This document shows, one piece after another, positions 21,293 to 32,556 of a DNA stretch of 64,000 nt. Source of the DNA: Galeruca laticollis. Taxonomy: Eukaryota > Arthropoda > Insecta > Coleoptera > Chrysomelidae. Under the pieces are notes generated by a model. The model made no database searches and was not told the origin of the DNA. It was given only the letters and a program-made list of their open reading frames with translations. The stretch lies in assembly GCA_963921935.1 (NCBI GenBank), contig OY998181.1, positions 122,098,957 through 122,162,956 of the forward strand, read 5' to 3'. Numbering within the stretch: the stretch's first letter is position 1; each line of letters starts with the position of its first letter. A program made the position numbers and the translations under genes.

Positions 21293-24049
21293 AAGATGAC
21301 GCAGTCGAAAAGATGGCGCATTGCTATATCCACTTACTTATACGGTTTTAATTTAAGATTTAAATTTTGGCACGAAGTTAATTCGTTTACAAGAACGCCA
21401 CTATAAGCGAAAACGCGCCCACTAGACTTTTAGTCATTCAGTAGCCCTCAAAGTGATAGTCACGTGTAGTGTTATAAGGAGTAGTTCTCGCAAAAACACG
21501 TGGTAAGTCCATTTTTTAATAAAATATATTATTGTGCTTATGTTGTATAATCCTCAATTGCATTCTTATTGGATGAACGAAGTTTTTAATCTCCAACATC
21601 TATATTTTTTGTTTTTTCAATATTTATTATATGATGGCGCTATTTGGGCAAAGATGACGCATATTTGATCGGCTAAGATGACGCACTTTTCTACTTTGCG
21701 TCATCTTTGCATTTTAAACATATAACGACTATTAGCCATGTAATAAATTATTATTTTTTCAGATGGGTAAATATAAAAGAAAAACTGAAAGAAGACCCTA
21801 TACCAAAGAGAAACTGATTTCTGCCCTTGATTCTATTGGAAAAGGGAGTAAAATTCGTGCAGCGGCAAGAGAGTTTGATACACATGAAGCCACTTTAAGG
21901 AGGCATCTCAAAATAAAAAGAAACATTAATCACAGTAAGAAAGCGTGGATTCCGTGTAGGTTTGAATGATACATATTGATAGTATTTTTTATAGGTAAAT
22001 CAGAGTCACTAGGAAGAGCACCAATATTCTCCAGGACCCAAGAACGAGAACTAGCTGAACACGTTAAAAAAATGGCTAAGCTTTTCTTCGGTATAACAGC
22101 AACTGAATTGCGACAAGTAGCTTATAAATATGCAGAAGCAAATAATATAAAAAAATAATTTTAACAAGGACCTAGGCATGGCAGGGACCGATTGGTGTAG
22201 ACATTTTTTAAAAAGAAATGCCGATCTTTCTTGAAGAAAGCCTGAATCAACCAGTGTCAACCGAATATCTGCATTCAATAAAGTCGAAGTTAGTAAATTT
22301 TTCTCAAACTTGGAAGAAGTGCTAACGAAATATAAATTTGGTCCGGATCGAATATACAATGTTGATGAAACAGGCTGCTCAACAACACCAAAAGAAATCA
22401 GCAAAAGATTAGCCCCAACCGGCGTAAAACAGTTTGGTACCATTGCTTCGTGGGAACGCGGAAAGAATATTACTGTTATTTGTGCCATGAGTGCCACGGG
22501 GTGTTTTGTGCCCCCACTGTTTATTTTCCCCAAGTTACGTATGAGTCCTCAACTAGAAAAGAATGGTCCATCTGGGTCAGTCTATAGTTGCAGTAAAAAT
22601 GGCTGGAGCAATGATACAATTTTTATGATGGGGCTTAAACATTTTCAGTCAAAAGTTTGTTCCTCTGTTGAAAATCCCATTTTGCTGATTTTGGATAATC
22701 ACTGTAGCCACATTTCGTTACCAATATATGAGTTTTGCAAAAATCACGGAATCGTTATGGTCAGCATCCCCCCTCACACGTCTCATAAATTGCAACCGTC
22801 GGATTTAACAATCTTTGGTCCCCTTAAAAATGCATACAGCAAGCAATGCAATCTTTTTCTTAAAAGAAAAATCATGGATGGCGAAAAAGAAAACAAACTA
22901 ACGCCATATGACATAGCAGAAGTTTTTAAACTGGCTTATGAACAGGTTGCAAATGTGGAAAAGGGGGTATCCGGATTCTTGGCAGCTGGTATTTGTCCCC
23001 TTAATTCCGAGAAATTTGACGAAAATGACTTTGCACCAGCAGAAAACCTAATTGATCATGCTATGCTAGAAATAAGCTCACCTTCCACACCCACAAAATA
23101 TGAAGAGAAAACTCCTGCTCAAGTGCACCCGCCTTCACCCCGACCATCTACAAGCCGCCAGGCAATTCTGGACGAACAAAACCAGGACTTGTATTTTACG
23201 CCGAATTCACAGCAACTGAAAGCCTCTGAAAAGGAAACATCTGTTATTAAACTTTTACCAATTCCAAAATCCAAAGGTGTCTTGCCACGCAAGAACGTGC
23301 GCGAAAAGCAGCATTCGGAAATATTGACCAGCACGCCGTTTAAAGACGAGTTAGAAGAAAAGCACAGAAAAAGAAATGAAAAGGCAGTGGCTTCAGTAAA
23401 GAGACAAGTTGCAAAAAAGAATTCAAAAGAAAAAATAAAGAAAGCTAGAGTGGTGAATAAAAGAGTATTTAAAAGAAAAGCGAATAATATTGACAGTGAC
23501 AGTGAATCAAACAGTGATCTTGATGAAAAAAACTTGTGTGATGACGACGAGTTGGACGACATAAAGAATGTAGTGGCAAGGATTCCCCTGAAGGATTTGT
23601 GTGTGACTTTTGCTCTTAAAAGAAAAAAAAATATTTTTTATGTATTTATCATAATAATAAGAGTTAGAACTCAGCTTTTGCTGTGCTGTTTTCGTTCTTG
23701 AACTGTTTTTCATACTTTTCAGGAAACTATTTTTTGTTTTTTTTACGGAAAACTCTATAATAAATTCGCTTTTGATAAATTTACGTTTTTCATTTTTTAA
23801 TTTCAATTTTTAGCTGTTTAATTGCAGTATTTACCAAAACCTTAAAGTGCGTCATCTTATCCTTTCACCTATGCAAAGATGACGCATCGACACAGAAAAT
23901 AAAATCATAATTTTTTTGCCTTGATATTTAAAAATAATTGTACAGTAAATAGTCATCTATAACCCTTCCAATAATGTCGTGAAGAAGTTCAAACTCATTT
24001 ATTCAAAAAATATAGAAACTCTGGGCTTTTTCCCTTAGTGCGTCATCTT
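21293..24049. promoter_or_regulatory. Eight subterminal aagatgacgca motifs in the pogo-type element
   Basis: Forward copies lie at 21293-21303, 21310-21320 (one mismatch), 21651-21661, 21675-21685 and 23876-23886. Inverse copies lie at 21697-21707, 23848-23858 and 24039-24049. All are confined to the two end regions, outside the transposase frame. Repeated end motifs of this kind are normally transposase-binding sites; binding itself is inferred. Confidence 0.7.
21763..23701 (+). pseudogene. pogo-type transposase (HTH_psq + DDE)
   Basis: Exon 1 (21763-21934) begins at ATG behind an acceptor-like tttttcag and encodes MGKYKRKTERRPYTKEKL and AAAREFDTHEATLRRHL, a psq-type helix-turn-helix. A 60-bp intron (GT 21935, AG 21993-21994) leads to SKSESLGRAPIFSRTQEREL. 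Catalytic blocks follow: IYNVDETG, LLILDNHCSH and KLQPSDLTIFGPLK, a DD-D set with D in the third position. The C-terminus is Lys/Glu-rich. Lesions are a stop plus frameshift near 22155 and TGA near 22232. The transposase would bind the repeated aagatgacgca motifs in the ends. Confidence 0.85.
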
Positions 24050-24590
24050 CACCCACTCTTCCCTACCCTTTTTATGGGTGTAGTATTTAGGTATGTAACT
24101 GACTAAATTATTTTCTGATAGGGCCTTGTGATTTACAAGATAATTTGCTGTTTCATAATTTTTACATATTACTTTCACGCGATTAACACCTACTGATTTG
24201 ATGTCTGTAATATTTTCACGAATTTCATGTTCTTCGAGTAGATAGTGTCCAATTCTTATTGGAAATAATCTGCCAACCTTTTGATCTGTATGTTCTATCA
24301 TTGCAAAGTATGGTCCATTATCGGTTGATTGATACTTATTATTAAGATCATAATTAGGTTTAATAATATTATTAGTATTTTTATCTTTATCAGGCGGGTC
24401 ATCCCCGCCTGTATTGACGTCCATTTAAAAAAAATATTGATAATCAACTAACAGTACCTATGTATTTAACCTAAACAATTTAAATTAACTAGAATTTACT
24501 TATCTGCTTATCAGCAAACTGACCACTTTTTCCAACACTCGCACTCGACAACCGATCGCTACAGGTGTAGAAAACAAACTGACTATACTG

Positions 24591-24905
24591 ATCTTAAATG
24601 GGAAAAGATATCTAGGATATTCCCATAAGGCTAATATTAATATTTGTAATATCATATCTTCTTCTTTTTTCCTATTCATTATATTAAGTCAATCACAAGA
24701 TAGGTCAAAAGTGATTTTTGGTCTAGACAAAAATAATTATTCAACATTTGGTAGGCATCACATGAAACGTACCTTCTGTCCTTCTGACGATGATATTTTG
24801 TAATATCGAAACAATTCTCAATTTTTTTTTTGAATTTTTATCATTTTTTCATTATATTAAGGAATTATTTAGTTAGAACAGTTAGTTTCATTTATAACGG
24901 TACAT
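24591..24905 (+). mobile_element. Penelope-like element 3' fragment with hammerhead core
   Basis: The sequence from ctgatcttaaatgggaaaag through aatatcatatcttcttcttt, gtaggcatcacatgaaa and gacgatgatatt is homologous to the 3' end of the Penelope copy at 59150-59480 (+) and, inverted, at 55830-56170. No coding part remains. It abuts the 5' end of the I-like element on the left. Confidence 0.75.
24775..24830 (+). ncRNA. Hammerhead-ribozyme-like motif (Penelope-derived)
   Basis: The core reads CTGACGA (24784-24790), a stem II gatatt/aatatc with loop ttgt, then GAAAC (24808-24812) and CTC before a T-rich stretch. Spacing fits a minimal type I hammerhead. The base before TC is C where sister copies have G. 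Penelope-like elements are known to carry such ribozymes. Activity is not shown; stem I looks degraded here. Confidence 0.55.
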
Positions 24906-24924
24906 TATTTCAAGCTAGAAAGAG

Positions 24925-25144
24925 CTTAAACACTACTAGTCGAAAGCGGCATGAATTCATAGATTTTAGGGATTTAAATGCTTTCGTACTTGTAAATGGA
25001 AGAACTATTCATGATGAAATTACATCACATAATCACCCATGGTAACAGTGTTATCAAATTAATTTGGATAATATTGTAGACTTAGAAGTGTTAAATTCAA
25101 TTCATGAACAATCAGATCACTTACCAGTTCGAATAATTTTTTAA
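24925..25144 (+). pseudogene. Non-LTR endonuclease C-terminal fragment
   Basis: The plus strand reads HEFIDFRDLNAFVLVNGRT, then a stop, then VLNSIHEQSDHLPVRI. This matches the C-terminal part of retrotransposon endonucleases (NGR...D block and SDHLP). It is a short isolated scrap; its parent element is unknown. Confidence 0.5.
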
Positions 25145-25360
25145 CTTTGATGTTAAACAATAAAACTTGAATTACGTTTAAATACGTAATTACAATTATT
25201 TACATTAATAAAATTATTATTGCATTATTGTAAACAATAATGCAAATTTAACTGTAGTTACATGTAATCTATGATGCACTGACTAACAAATAATTTGTTG
25301 ATAGACGGAAATGTAGACAGTAAATTTCAAACCGCCTTAGAATTTATAAGACACATAAAA
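25145..25360. other. No gene recognised
   Basis: AT-rich linker between the endonuclease fragment and the mariner-type transposase; nothing identified. Confidence 0.35.
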
Positions 25361-26360
25361 ATGAGCGTTATTAACTGATGAAGAGAAAATAGAAATTGTT
25401 TTGATTGTGGGAGATTACTATAAAACGCATAGAGAATCAGCAAATATTTTCAATAATAGACATCCCAATGAAAATATAGCCCAATCCACTGTAACGAAAA
25501 TAGTAAATAAATTTAGAAGAACTGGAAGTATTAAAAATAATTTTAATGGAAATCGTCGAAAACTGGTTGCTGATGAGAATACGCAATTTGATGTAATGCT
25601 GTCGGTTGTAACAAATCCAAACTTGTCATTGCGCAAAAGAAAGTCGCTGTTACAGCAAAATGTAAGTAAAAATACAGTGGCAAGAATTTTAAAACTACAT
25701 AAATACAAACCAAAAATCGTACACACATTAAAAGAAAATGATTATGATAGGCGCTTTGATTTTTGCTCTCACATCCAAGGAGAGTTAGAGGAGGACCCTT
25801 TTTTTACGAGGCATATAATTTATTCCGATGAGGCAACATTTTCGTCAAATGGAACTGTCTCGTCGCAACATTGTTGCTGGTGGTCTAAGGAAAATCCCAA
25901 TTTTGTATTAAAGTCTCATGACCAATATTCATTTAAGACGAACGTGGCATTTATAATAACAAATTAATAGGACCTTTTTTTTCACGACTCAATGAATTCC
26001 GAACGTTACTTACAGTTTTTACAAACTCATATCAATGAATTCATGGACGAACTATCATTAATAGAACGTCAATGTATTTGGTACCAACAAGACGGTGCCG
26101 CATGCTACAGTACAATAAATATTAGGAACTATCTTGAAAATTTGTTTCTTGGAAAAGTTCACAGATATTCCGATCTCTTTTGGCCTGCTACATCCCCTGA
26201 CCTAACCCCCCTTGATTACTTTTTATGGGGTTACCTGAAACAAAAGCTGTTTCAGAAAGCGCCGTTTCAAGATATTGACCACTTGGAGAGGATAATTTTA
26301 GAAACATGTCAAGAAATTTCTCCACAAATGATAAGGAATGTAGCATTAGCATTAGTATGA
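25361..26360 (+). pseudogene. mariner/Tc1-superfamily transposase with DUF4817-type HTH
   Basis: The start ATG lies at 25361, with a frameshift a few codons later before LTDEEKIEIVLIVGDYY. Next come an N-terminal helix-turn-helix (QSTVTKIVNKFRRTGSIKN), ARILKLHKYKPKIVHTL, IIYSDEATFSSNG (first Asp), IWYQQDGAACY (second Asp) and TSPDLTPLDYFLWGYLKQ (third acidic position, Asp). Frame changes near 25940 and 25985 break the middle. The protein would be about 330 residues, normal for the group. No inverted ends were found. It resembles the transposase at 51750-52760. Confidence 0.75.
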
Positions 26361-26864
26361 AAGTGAAAATTAAATTTGTTTGTTTCTTATATTAATATGA
26401 TGTTAGTTATATAACTTAGTTTTTGAATGTATTTTGTTATTTGCAAAATAACAGAATACGCATTTATCACGCGTTTTAATTGTAAAATTATTAGAAAACA
26501 TCGAAAAACTAAATTGTTATTATGTGTTTCGTAATCACAAGAGATAAATGTTTATTCAAAATAGAAATAGTAAAAAATAAAATAATCTGAAGTTTTAATT
26601 TAAATGGATGTACTTGCATATTTAATTCTGATCAACTTTTTTTAGTAACATTTTTCGATATTGTCAAATTTAAAGGTACTTTACTCTTGAGTAAAACTCA
26701 TATTTTTTTACAAACCTCGTACACGAGTAAAAAATTTGATATTTGATGAATGTATTTTAGGTTTTAGATAATGCAGAACTTTTTATAAAGAATAACATTT
26801 TTTCCTAAAATTAATAATAAAAAAGTTTTCCATATCATTCCAACTTGTATATATTGTATATATA
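26361..26864. other. No gene recognised
   Basis: AT-rich spacer between the mariner-type transposase and PLE1, with a TA microsatellite near 26855-26870. No domain seen. Confidence 0.35.
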
Positions 26865-26959
26865 TATATATTTTTTTTCTTCCTTATTTTCTTGAGATTA
26901 GGTGAATAAAAAACTTTTAGTGAAGCTGCGTAGTCATATAATTCCATATAACATACTTT

Positions 26960-27012
26960 ATAAACGTGTTGACGTTTCGGTCATCCTTTTTGACCTTTAT
27001 CAAAACTACAAA
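26960..27012 (-). ncRNA. Hammerhead-ribozyme-like motif near the PLE1 3' end
   Basis: On the minus strand, TTGATAA (from 27003) is followed by stem II ggtca/tgacc (26995-26991 and 26983-26979), then GAAAC and GTC (26973-26971). The expected core is CTGATGA, so two core bases are altered. Stem II, GAAA and the GTC cleavage triplet are intact. It is probably a decayed ribozyme. Confidence 0.5.
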
Positions 27013-27179
27013 CACAGTCTTTATGAATACGTACATACACATATAAAAAGCTTACCTCAAAGTGTAGTTAATCCGGTTCAGAACAAAACAAACAAAACAG
27101 CACAATATTAAAATGTCTCAACATCGCACACGTATTAATCACATTGTGACGATTTCGCATTGCGTTGTCTACTTAACCT

Positions 27180-27590
27180 ATTTGACATGCATTTAGTACC
27201 GACCTGCTACAATTACCAGTATTTCTAAGAGAGGCATATATAAACTATTAAGCCCACTAATGTCTATTTTTCCATTGATCGCCTGGTTGCATTTTTGGAT
27301 TGCTATCATTTCATAAAACTCCCTTTTCTTTAAATTATTTTCGGTTTTTAAAATCTTTGTGTTATTATAATCAAAATGATGTTTTTTTGTTATTATATGG
27401 TTAGACAAAGCTGTGGCATTTTTTCATTGTATTTGTGACTTTTTATTCTATTTTCCAGATATTGACTAGTTTGACCTATATAAGTTGCCACACAGTTTTC
27501 ACATGGAATTTCATATACGATGTTACTTCTCTTTGGTATTGGAACTACTGATTTTAACTGAGAAAAATGTTTAGATAATAGGTGGTGCGA
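27180..27590 (-). pseudogene. PLE1 GIY-YIG endonuclease remnant
   Basis: Minus-strand frames give SVVPIPKRSNIVYEIPCENC, VATYIGQTSQYLENRIKSHK, then KTENNLKKREFYEMIAIQKC and a C-terminal NGKIDISGLNSLYMPLLEIL. The IVYEIPC...YIGQT pattern is the GIY-YIG-type catalytic region of PLE proteins. One frame change lies near 27425. The domain would nick DNA for integration. Confidence 0.7.
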
Positions 27591-27844
27591 TTTATGAGAG
27601 TGAGAGAGAGAGAGAGAGACATAAGCTTTATTGTCATGAAAAATTTTACAATTTTATGGACAAAGCGAAATAATATACAAATAGTTTAATATAAAAAAGT
27701 ATATAAAACATAATATAAAGATATATAAAAAATACTGACTAACAATACAAAACATAATATATAAAAATACAAATTTAAATTAATAATTATAATACAATGT
27801 TAGCATCGTACATCATACCAAATATTGAACAACGCCTATGTAAC

Positions 27845-29740
27845 TCAAAAGTCTAGAGTAGATTGCAGAATTCTGCCACGGAATAATAGTAGAAACGCCG
27901 TTGTCAATCTCCGGAACCTATTGAATGTATTTGCCACTTTTAATTCTAAAGATAGCTGACTGAATAGTTTTTTGGCATTGAAGGTGATAGAATTTTTTAC
28001 CAGATCAGAGGTGGGTATTGTTAAGTAGATATCGAAATTTTTTCTTCTAGTAGGGCAACTATGAATTGGCCTCTCAGTTAAATTGTGAAAGTGTTTGCGA
28101 ACCAAACACACGGATTCCAAAATGAATAGAGCAGGAAGAGTTAAAATTTTGTATTTTTTAATATAGAATTCGCAATGCGTCCTACGACTCAAACCATAAA
28201 TGTAACGAATAGCTCTTTTTTGTAGTTTGAAAATAGATGTGAAGAGGTGTAAACTACAGAAAGGCAAACCATAGCGAAGATGCGATTCGAACAAAGAGTA
28301 GTAAGTTGTTAAAGCAGTACAAGAATCAAGCTGTTTACATGCAGATTTAATGGCAAAACAAGCAGAGGATAATTTTTCCGCTAAAATGTACAGACCATTT
28401 AAGGGCACTGTCAATATGGAGACCAAGAAACTTAATCGAATTTGAAGATCTTATTACGTCATTGTTAAGTTTGAGAGGTTGCAAAACTCCTTTGTAAGAT
28501 AAAACTAAAGTTTTCTCAGTGTTTAAACAAAGCCCGTTCGAGCCAGACCAGGACTTAATAGTAATGAGATCTTTGCCTATGGTAGAAAAGAATTGGACCC
28601 AAAACTGAACCCTGGGGTACACCACTGCTAACTGGTAAATTTTTCGAAACTTTTCCATTTGCTCATACCAGTTGGTTTCTACATTCCAGGTACGATTCAA
28701 ACCAATTTAAAGGAATACCACGGATGCCATAATATTCTAGTTTGTTTATCAAAATTTCATGATCAACACAATCAAAGGCCTTTGTGAAGTCACAAAAAAC
28801 CGAAGCCGTGAAAAGTCTGTTATTAAGAGAGGTATCTATTTCATTAAGAACAGAAAACATTGCGTCATTAGTACATTTATTAGTTAGGAAACCGAATTGT
28901 TGGGATTTCAAGATTTTATATTTGAAAAGAAAAGGCAGTAGACGGTTTTTCATTAGTCTTTCGATTATCTTCGATAAGATTGGTAATAAGGCAACAGGAC
29001 AATAGTTACTAGTATTCTGTTTCTCGCCACCCTTGTGGAGGGGAACAATTATAGCTGTTTTTAGACTGTTAGGGAAGAGTCCTTTTTCAAAGGATTCATT
29101 GATTAGAGAACATAAAACGTCAATCACCGCATCTGGAATATTCAAAAACAACTTAGCTGATAACCCATCAATGCCACAAGAAGTTTTGTTTTGAATGCTG
29201 AGTATGGTTTGCACTAACTCAAATTTATCTATTCGTCTAAGGAATAAACTATGAGTGATTCTTTTAGAAGGAACGAGGAAAGAAAGAGCATCACGACTTT
29301 GAGATATTTTAGAGCTAATATTCTTACTAACGTTTATGAAATAATTGTTAAGTTCGTCTGGGTCGAGTTCAATAAAGTTTGAGGAACGAGTTTTGTTCCT
29401 CAAATCATTGATAACAGACTCTTGAGATGCGATTGTTATAATAGTTTTGTTTAATAGCTTTGATAGTTTTCCAGTACAATATTTTATAGTTTTTGATATA
29501 ATTGAGTACGTAAAGATTGTCTGTGAATTTTTCGGGGTACATGAGTGATCTCATATTCTTAGATGAAGTACGTGATCCTTTCGTAGATCATGATTTGCGA
29601 TGTTTAGTTTTACAAGAGAGAAGAGGAAATGATGTATTGAAGCACCTGATAATTTTATTAATAAAGTCCAAAAATTTAGAGTCAATATTGTTACAGTCTC
29701 AAATGGTTGATACGTTCAGGTATACAAAATAAAATGTTTA
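27845..29740 (-). pseudogene. Linker, reverse transcriptase and C-terminus of the CR1-like element
   Basis: The linker (about 29730-29420) reads MRSLMYPEKFTDNLYVLNY and YKILYWKTIKAIKQNYYNN. RT from 29403: TSCGIDGLSAKLFLNIPD, AIIVPLHKGGEKQNTSNYCP, SKIIERLMKNRLLPFL, SVFCDFTKAFDCVDHEIL (motif A) and EYYGIRGIPLNWFESYL. After a frame change come SGSNGLCLNTEKTLVLSY, SIKFLGLHIDSALKWSVH and LFKLQKRAIRYIYGL-type text. The catalytic YxDD block is lost near 28660, where the frame breaks. Confidence 0.75.
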
Positions 29741-29859
29741 GTTCAAATCGTACAAACCTTACTTGCGAATATAGTTAATTCTTGGGACATGTTCATCTCT
29801 TGTAAGGTTTACTTATAAGGGAACATAATGTGATCTTTGCAATTTTCACCGTTAAATAT

Positions 29860-31620
29860 TGTTATAATCCAGAGTACTTCTAACTATCGAAATTTTGTAC
29901 CGATTGGCTAACAATTGTCTATGATTCATCTATGGTTCTTCTCACTCCCGATCAACGATTTTTCTATGACAGTAAGTCCTTTAGTTATAAACTCTATAGT
30001 TCATTCGATATAATCGATTATTCAGGTTGGATAATTAATTCTGCTTGTTTCTTTAACAGTAATTAAATCATAATGTCTTAAATTCAGTTCTTAATTGTAA
30101 TTATCATCTAAAATATAATTCATGTTTAAAATAGTTGTAAGAGGGAAGTCAAGTCTTTAATCGATTATTCGATTATGGTTCGGAAGATTAGTTGACAGCG
30201 TCATACTGTCACTATATTATTTTTGGACAAAAAAAAAATAGGGAGATGATATAAATTCGCAGGCATTAGCTCGCCAGCTCTCTTTTCCTGACTTTTGGAT
30301 TGTCGTACGAACTTGTGATACCTATAGTAAATTTTGGTTATCTACCAGGCAAGTGTAGGAATTAAATATAAAATCCAGTTGGTGATCGGATATTTCGTGT
30401 CTGGCAATAAGACCAGCCCCAAGTCGTATTATCCACCCTAGGAGTTAGTTTTGGTGGGATTAGACTGGGTTGGATTTCTCCCGAGGGGATTTTTCCTGTT
30501 GGACAGTAATCCACTGCCAAACTGTTGGACATTAATTCTGTTATAGAAGGTTTCACCTGGAAGATGTAACATACACCCAAATCCTATTCATCGAATTTCA
30601 ACGTTCGAGCATATCAGATAAGTACTTCCTTACTGTAATATAAGAAAATATTTTAGGACGAGCCGTGAGGTTTTGATTTTTCTTTTCCTATGAGAGAGGA
30701 TGTCGGCTTGCAAACATTCCGCAGCTAGTTTAATTGACCACGTGTTGAGGTCTAAGAAATTTTTGTGCTTATTGTAAATTCACTATTTCACATTCTTCTT
30801 GTGCTAATAACTCACTTCCCACTGTATAGAATATACAGTGTAACCTGTATATATTTTCCTGGCTGAGTTATTTGTATATACTACTGTAGAACTTTATAGA
30901 TTTATAACCATTAGTATTTATACTCAGATGCTTAATTAATATATTATATTGTTACTAACTCAACTCCCACTGTAGAACTTTATAGATTTATAACCATTAG
31001 TATTTATACTCAGATGCTTAATTAATATATTATATTGTTACTAACTCAACTCCCACTGTAGAACTTTATAGATTTATAACCATTAGTATTTATACTCAGA
31101 TGCTTAAGTAACATATTATATTGTTACTAACTCAATTCCCACTGTAGAACTTTATAGATTTATAACCATTAGTATTTGTACTCAGATGCTTAATTAATAT
31201 ATTATATTGTTATTAACTCCATTCCCATTGTATAGAATATTCAGCGTAACATGTATATATTTTCTTTGTTGATTTATTTTGCATATACTGTTGTCGTATA
31301 GTGTTTAGCTGTACCACCTTATTAGAGTACTCAGTTGCTTAGGCCATATATTATTTTGCTAGTAATTCAATCCTCATTGCATGGTTCAATTCATTAGTAT
31401 GTAAGGCGTATAGCCCATTTTAATTAGCAATAGATTGTTATTAATCGTTTATGGTAGTTTAATTCACCTAGGATCCTGGCACAAACTATGAGCCCTCGCT
31501 CATGGTGAGTGAGAATCTTTCGACCCTGAGTTACAGTCAATGGACTATATTCCGTCATGGAATTCCACTAACGGTTCTTAATTTTAGGGGCACTTCGAGT
31601 TTGGAATATACATTGTTACA
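29860..31620. mobile_element. Probable solo LTR inserted in the CR1-like element
   Basis: The segment starts tgttataatcc and ends attgttaca, that is TG...CA with a short inverted TGT/ACA end, and is flanked by atat on both sides (29856-29859 and 31621-31624). It splits the endonuclease from the RT linker, has no coding frame, and contains a TATA-like atgatataaat (30247) followed by a candidate start region. It is long for a solo LTR (1,761 bp) but partly filled by 86-bp tandem repeats. Confidence 0.5.
30883..31226. repeat. 86-bp tandem repeat, four copies
   Basis: Copies start at 30883, 30969, 31055 and 31141 with actgtagaactttatagatt and are almost identical. A diverged flanking unit (actgtatagaata) lies on each side at about 30820 and 31226. 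The array belongs to the probable LTR. Confidence 0.9.
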
Positions 31621-31659
31621 ATATCTTCAGAAAGATCAATCCAATCAATTGCTAAACAT

Positions 31660-32330
31660 AAATTATGAAATTTGGTGAAATTTTGTTGAGAGAAAATCCT
31701 CACCAACTGAGTGTTTTACTTTAGAGATTTACGAGATAATACAAAATCGGCGAAAACTGCTTCATGGGGTAGAAAGACGGAAACTATGTAATCTAAAATT
31801 GACGAAGTTGTTTTCGTAGTAAGAGTTGGTGAATCCACGTGCATATTTAGATCCAACGACTCAAAAATATTCACCAAAGACCTTTGAGTGGCACAATCAT
31901 TAGTAAAGTCAATATTAAAGTCCCCGCATAAAACTGTCTTGGTCTTAACAGGCAGAGCGTCCAGTAAATTTAGAAGGTTCTCAAAAAAAGAATGAACATT
32001 TGATTTAGGTGGCTGTAAATACAAATTATATATAAATCCATATTTTTGTTGTATAATATGGAAAATTCAAAAGTATTTTCTACTTGTAGAAAATCATATT
32101 TTAATACAGCCAGAAGATAAAATTAGGACTCCACCGTGAGCTGAATAACTCTTGTCATATCTAGTAATAACTCGATATTTTTCAATAAAAACAGGTTCGT
32201 TTGCTTGTAGCCAGTGTTCAGTAATAGCAACTATGTGCGGGAACCCCAATTCCTCCAAAAACAAATACAACTCGTCCGTTTTATTGCGTATTGACTGAAT
32301 ATTAATTAGAACCATTCTTAATTTACTGTC
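31660..32330 (-). pseudogene. Endonuclease of the CR1-like element
   Basis: The minus strand reads LINIQSIRNKTDELYLFLEE, IVAITEHWLQANEPV, HGGVLIL and, in a second frame, VLCGDFNIDFTND and TSSILDYIVSVFL. These are the APE-type blocks including TEHWL and GDFN. The final SDH block is not clear. A frameshift lies between 32094 and 32024. Confidence 0.7.
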
Positions 32331-32556
32331 TTTACAACTAAGTGAGGATTCTAGTTCCTCTGGACGCGTCCTATCAACTAAAAATTTTTCTTGGAAGAAT
32401 CGGCAGTAAAGTAACCGCTATTACACTCTCTAATTTTTTGTCGGTGAATTCTCCGTTCCGAGGTGATGTAAGTTCTGTAGGTGGATAGATCTTCATCCAC
32501 TTCAACTGAGCTTATGCCATAAAAATCGTGAAAGTTATAATAAATTGCTCTTAAAC

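Larger units (their letters stand above)
21279..24063 (+). mobile_element. pogo/Tigger-type DNA transposon, complete ends
   Basis: Inverted ends of 25 bp match at 22 positions (left begins ggggagagttggttaagatg; right, reversed, begins gggaagagtgggtgaagatg). Both are bordered by a TA duplication (21277-21278 and 24064-24065). Length is 2,785 bp. The interior encodes a psq/CENP-B-type helix-turn-helix and a DDE transposase on the plus strand. Removing the element and one TA restores the reading frame of the minus-strand ORF1 on both sides, which confirms the boundaries. Confidence 0.9.
19880..24424 (-). pseudogene. ORF1 of the I-like element, split by two insertions
   Basis: The start at 24424 reads MDVNTGGDDPPDKDKNTN and continues AMIEHTDQKVGRLFPIRIGH to KYYTHKKG at the pogo insertion. 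On the other side (21276 to about 21190) the frame continues IIISPEQIPIYTPSSSK in phase once a single TA is counted. The last part, after the RT fragment, is IEMLKLVQNVIEKNES to a stop near 19880, next to ORF2. ORF1 proteins of this type bind element RNA. No zinc knuckle is seen, so a part may have been lost. Confidence 0.6.
16676..24580 (-). mobile_element. I-like non-LTR retrotransposon with nested insertions
   Basis: Minus-strand order: ORF1 start at 24424, ORF1 end near 19880, endonuclease 19887-19381, RT about 18510-17370, RNase H 17210-16676. ORF1 is split by an RT fragment (about 20050-21187) and by a pogo-type transposon (21279-24063). The right edge, near 24580, precedes a Penelope fragment. 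The left edge directly follows the RNase H stop codon, so the 3' untranslated region is lost or very short. RNase H after the RT points to the I group. Confidence 0.75.

Noticed and set aside
23119..23562. 147-residue minus-strand frame rich in Ser/Phe
   Set aside because: It is antisense to the Lys/Glu-rich C-terminus of the pogo-type transposase.
27593..27620. GA microsatellite as a regulatory element
   Set aside because: It lies at the 3' tail of the CR1-like element and is best read as its tail or target microsatellite.
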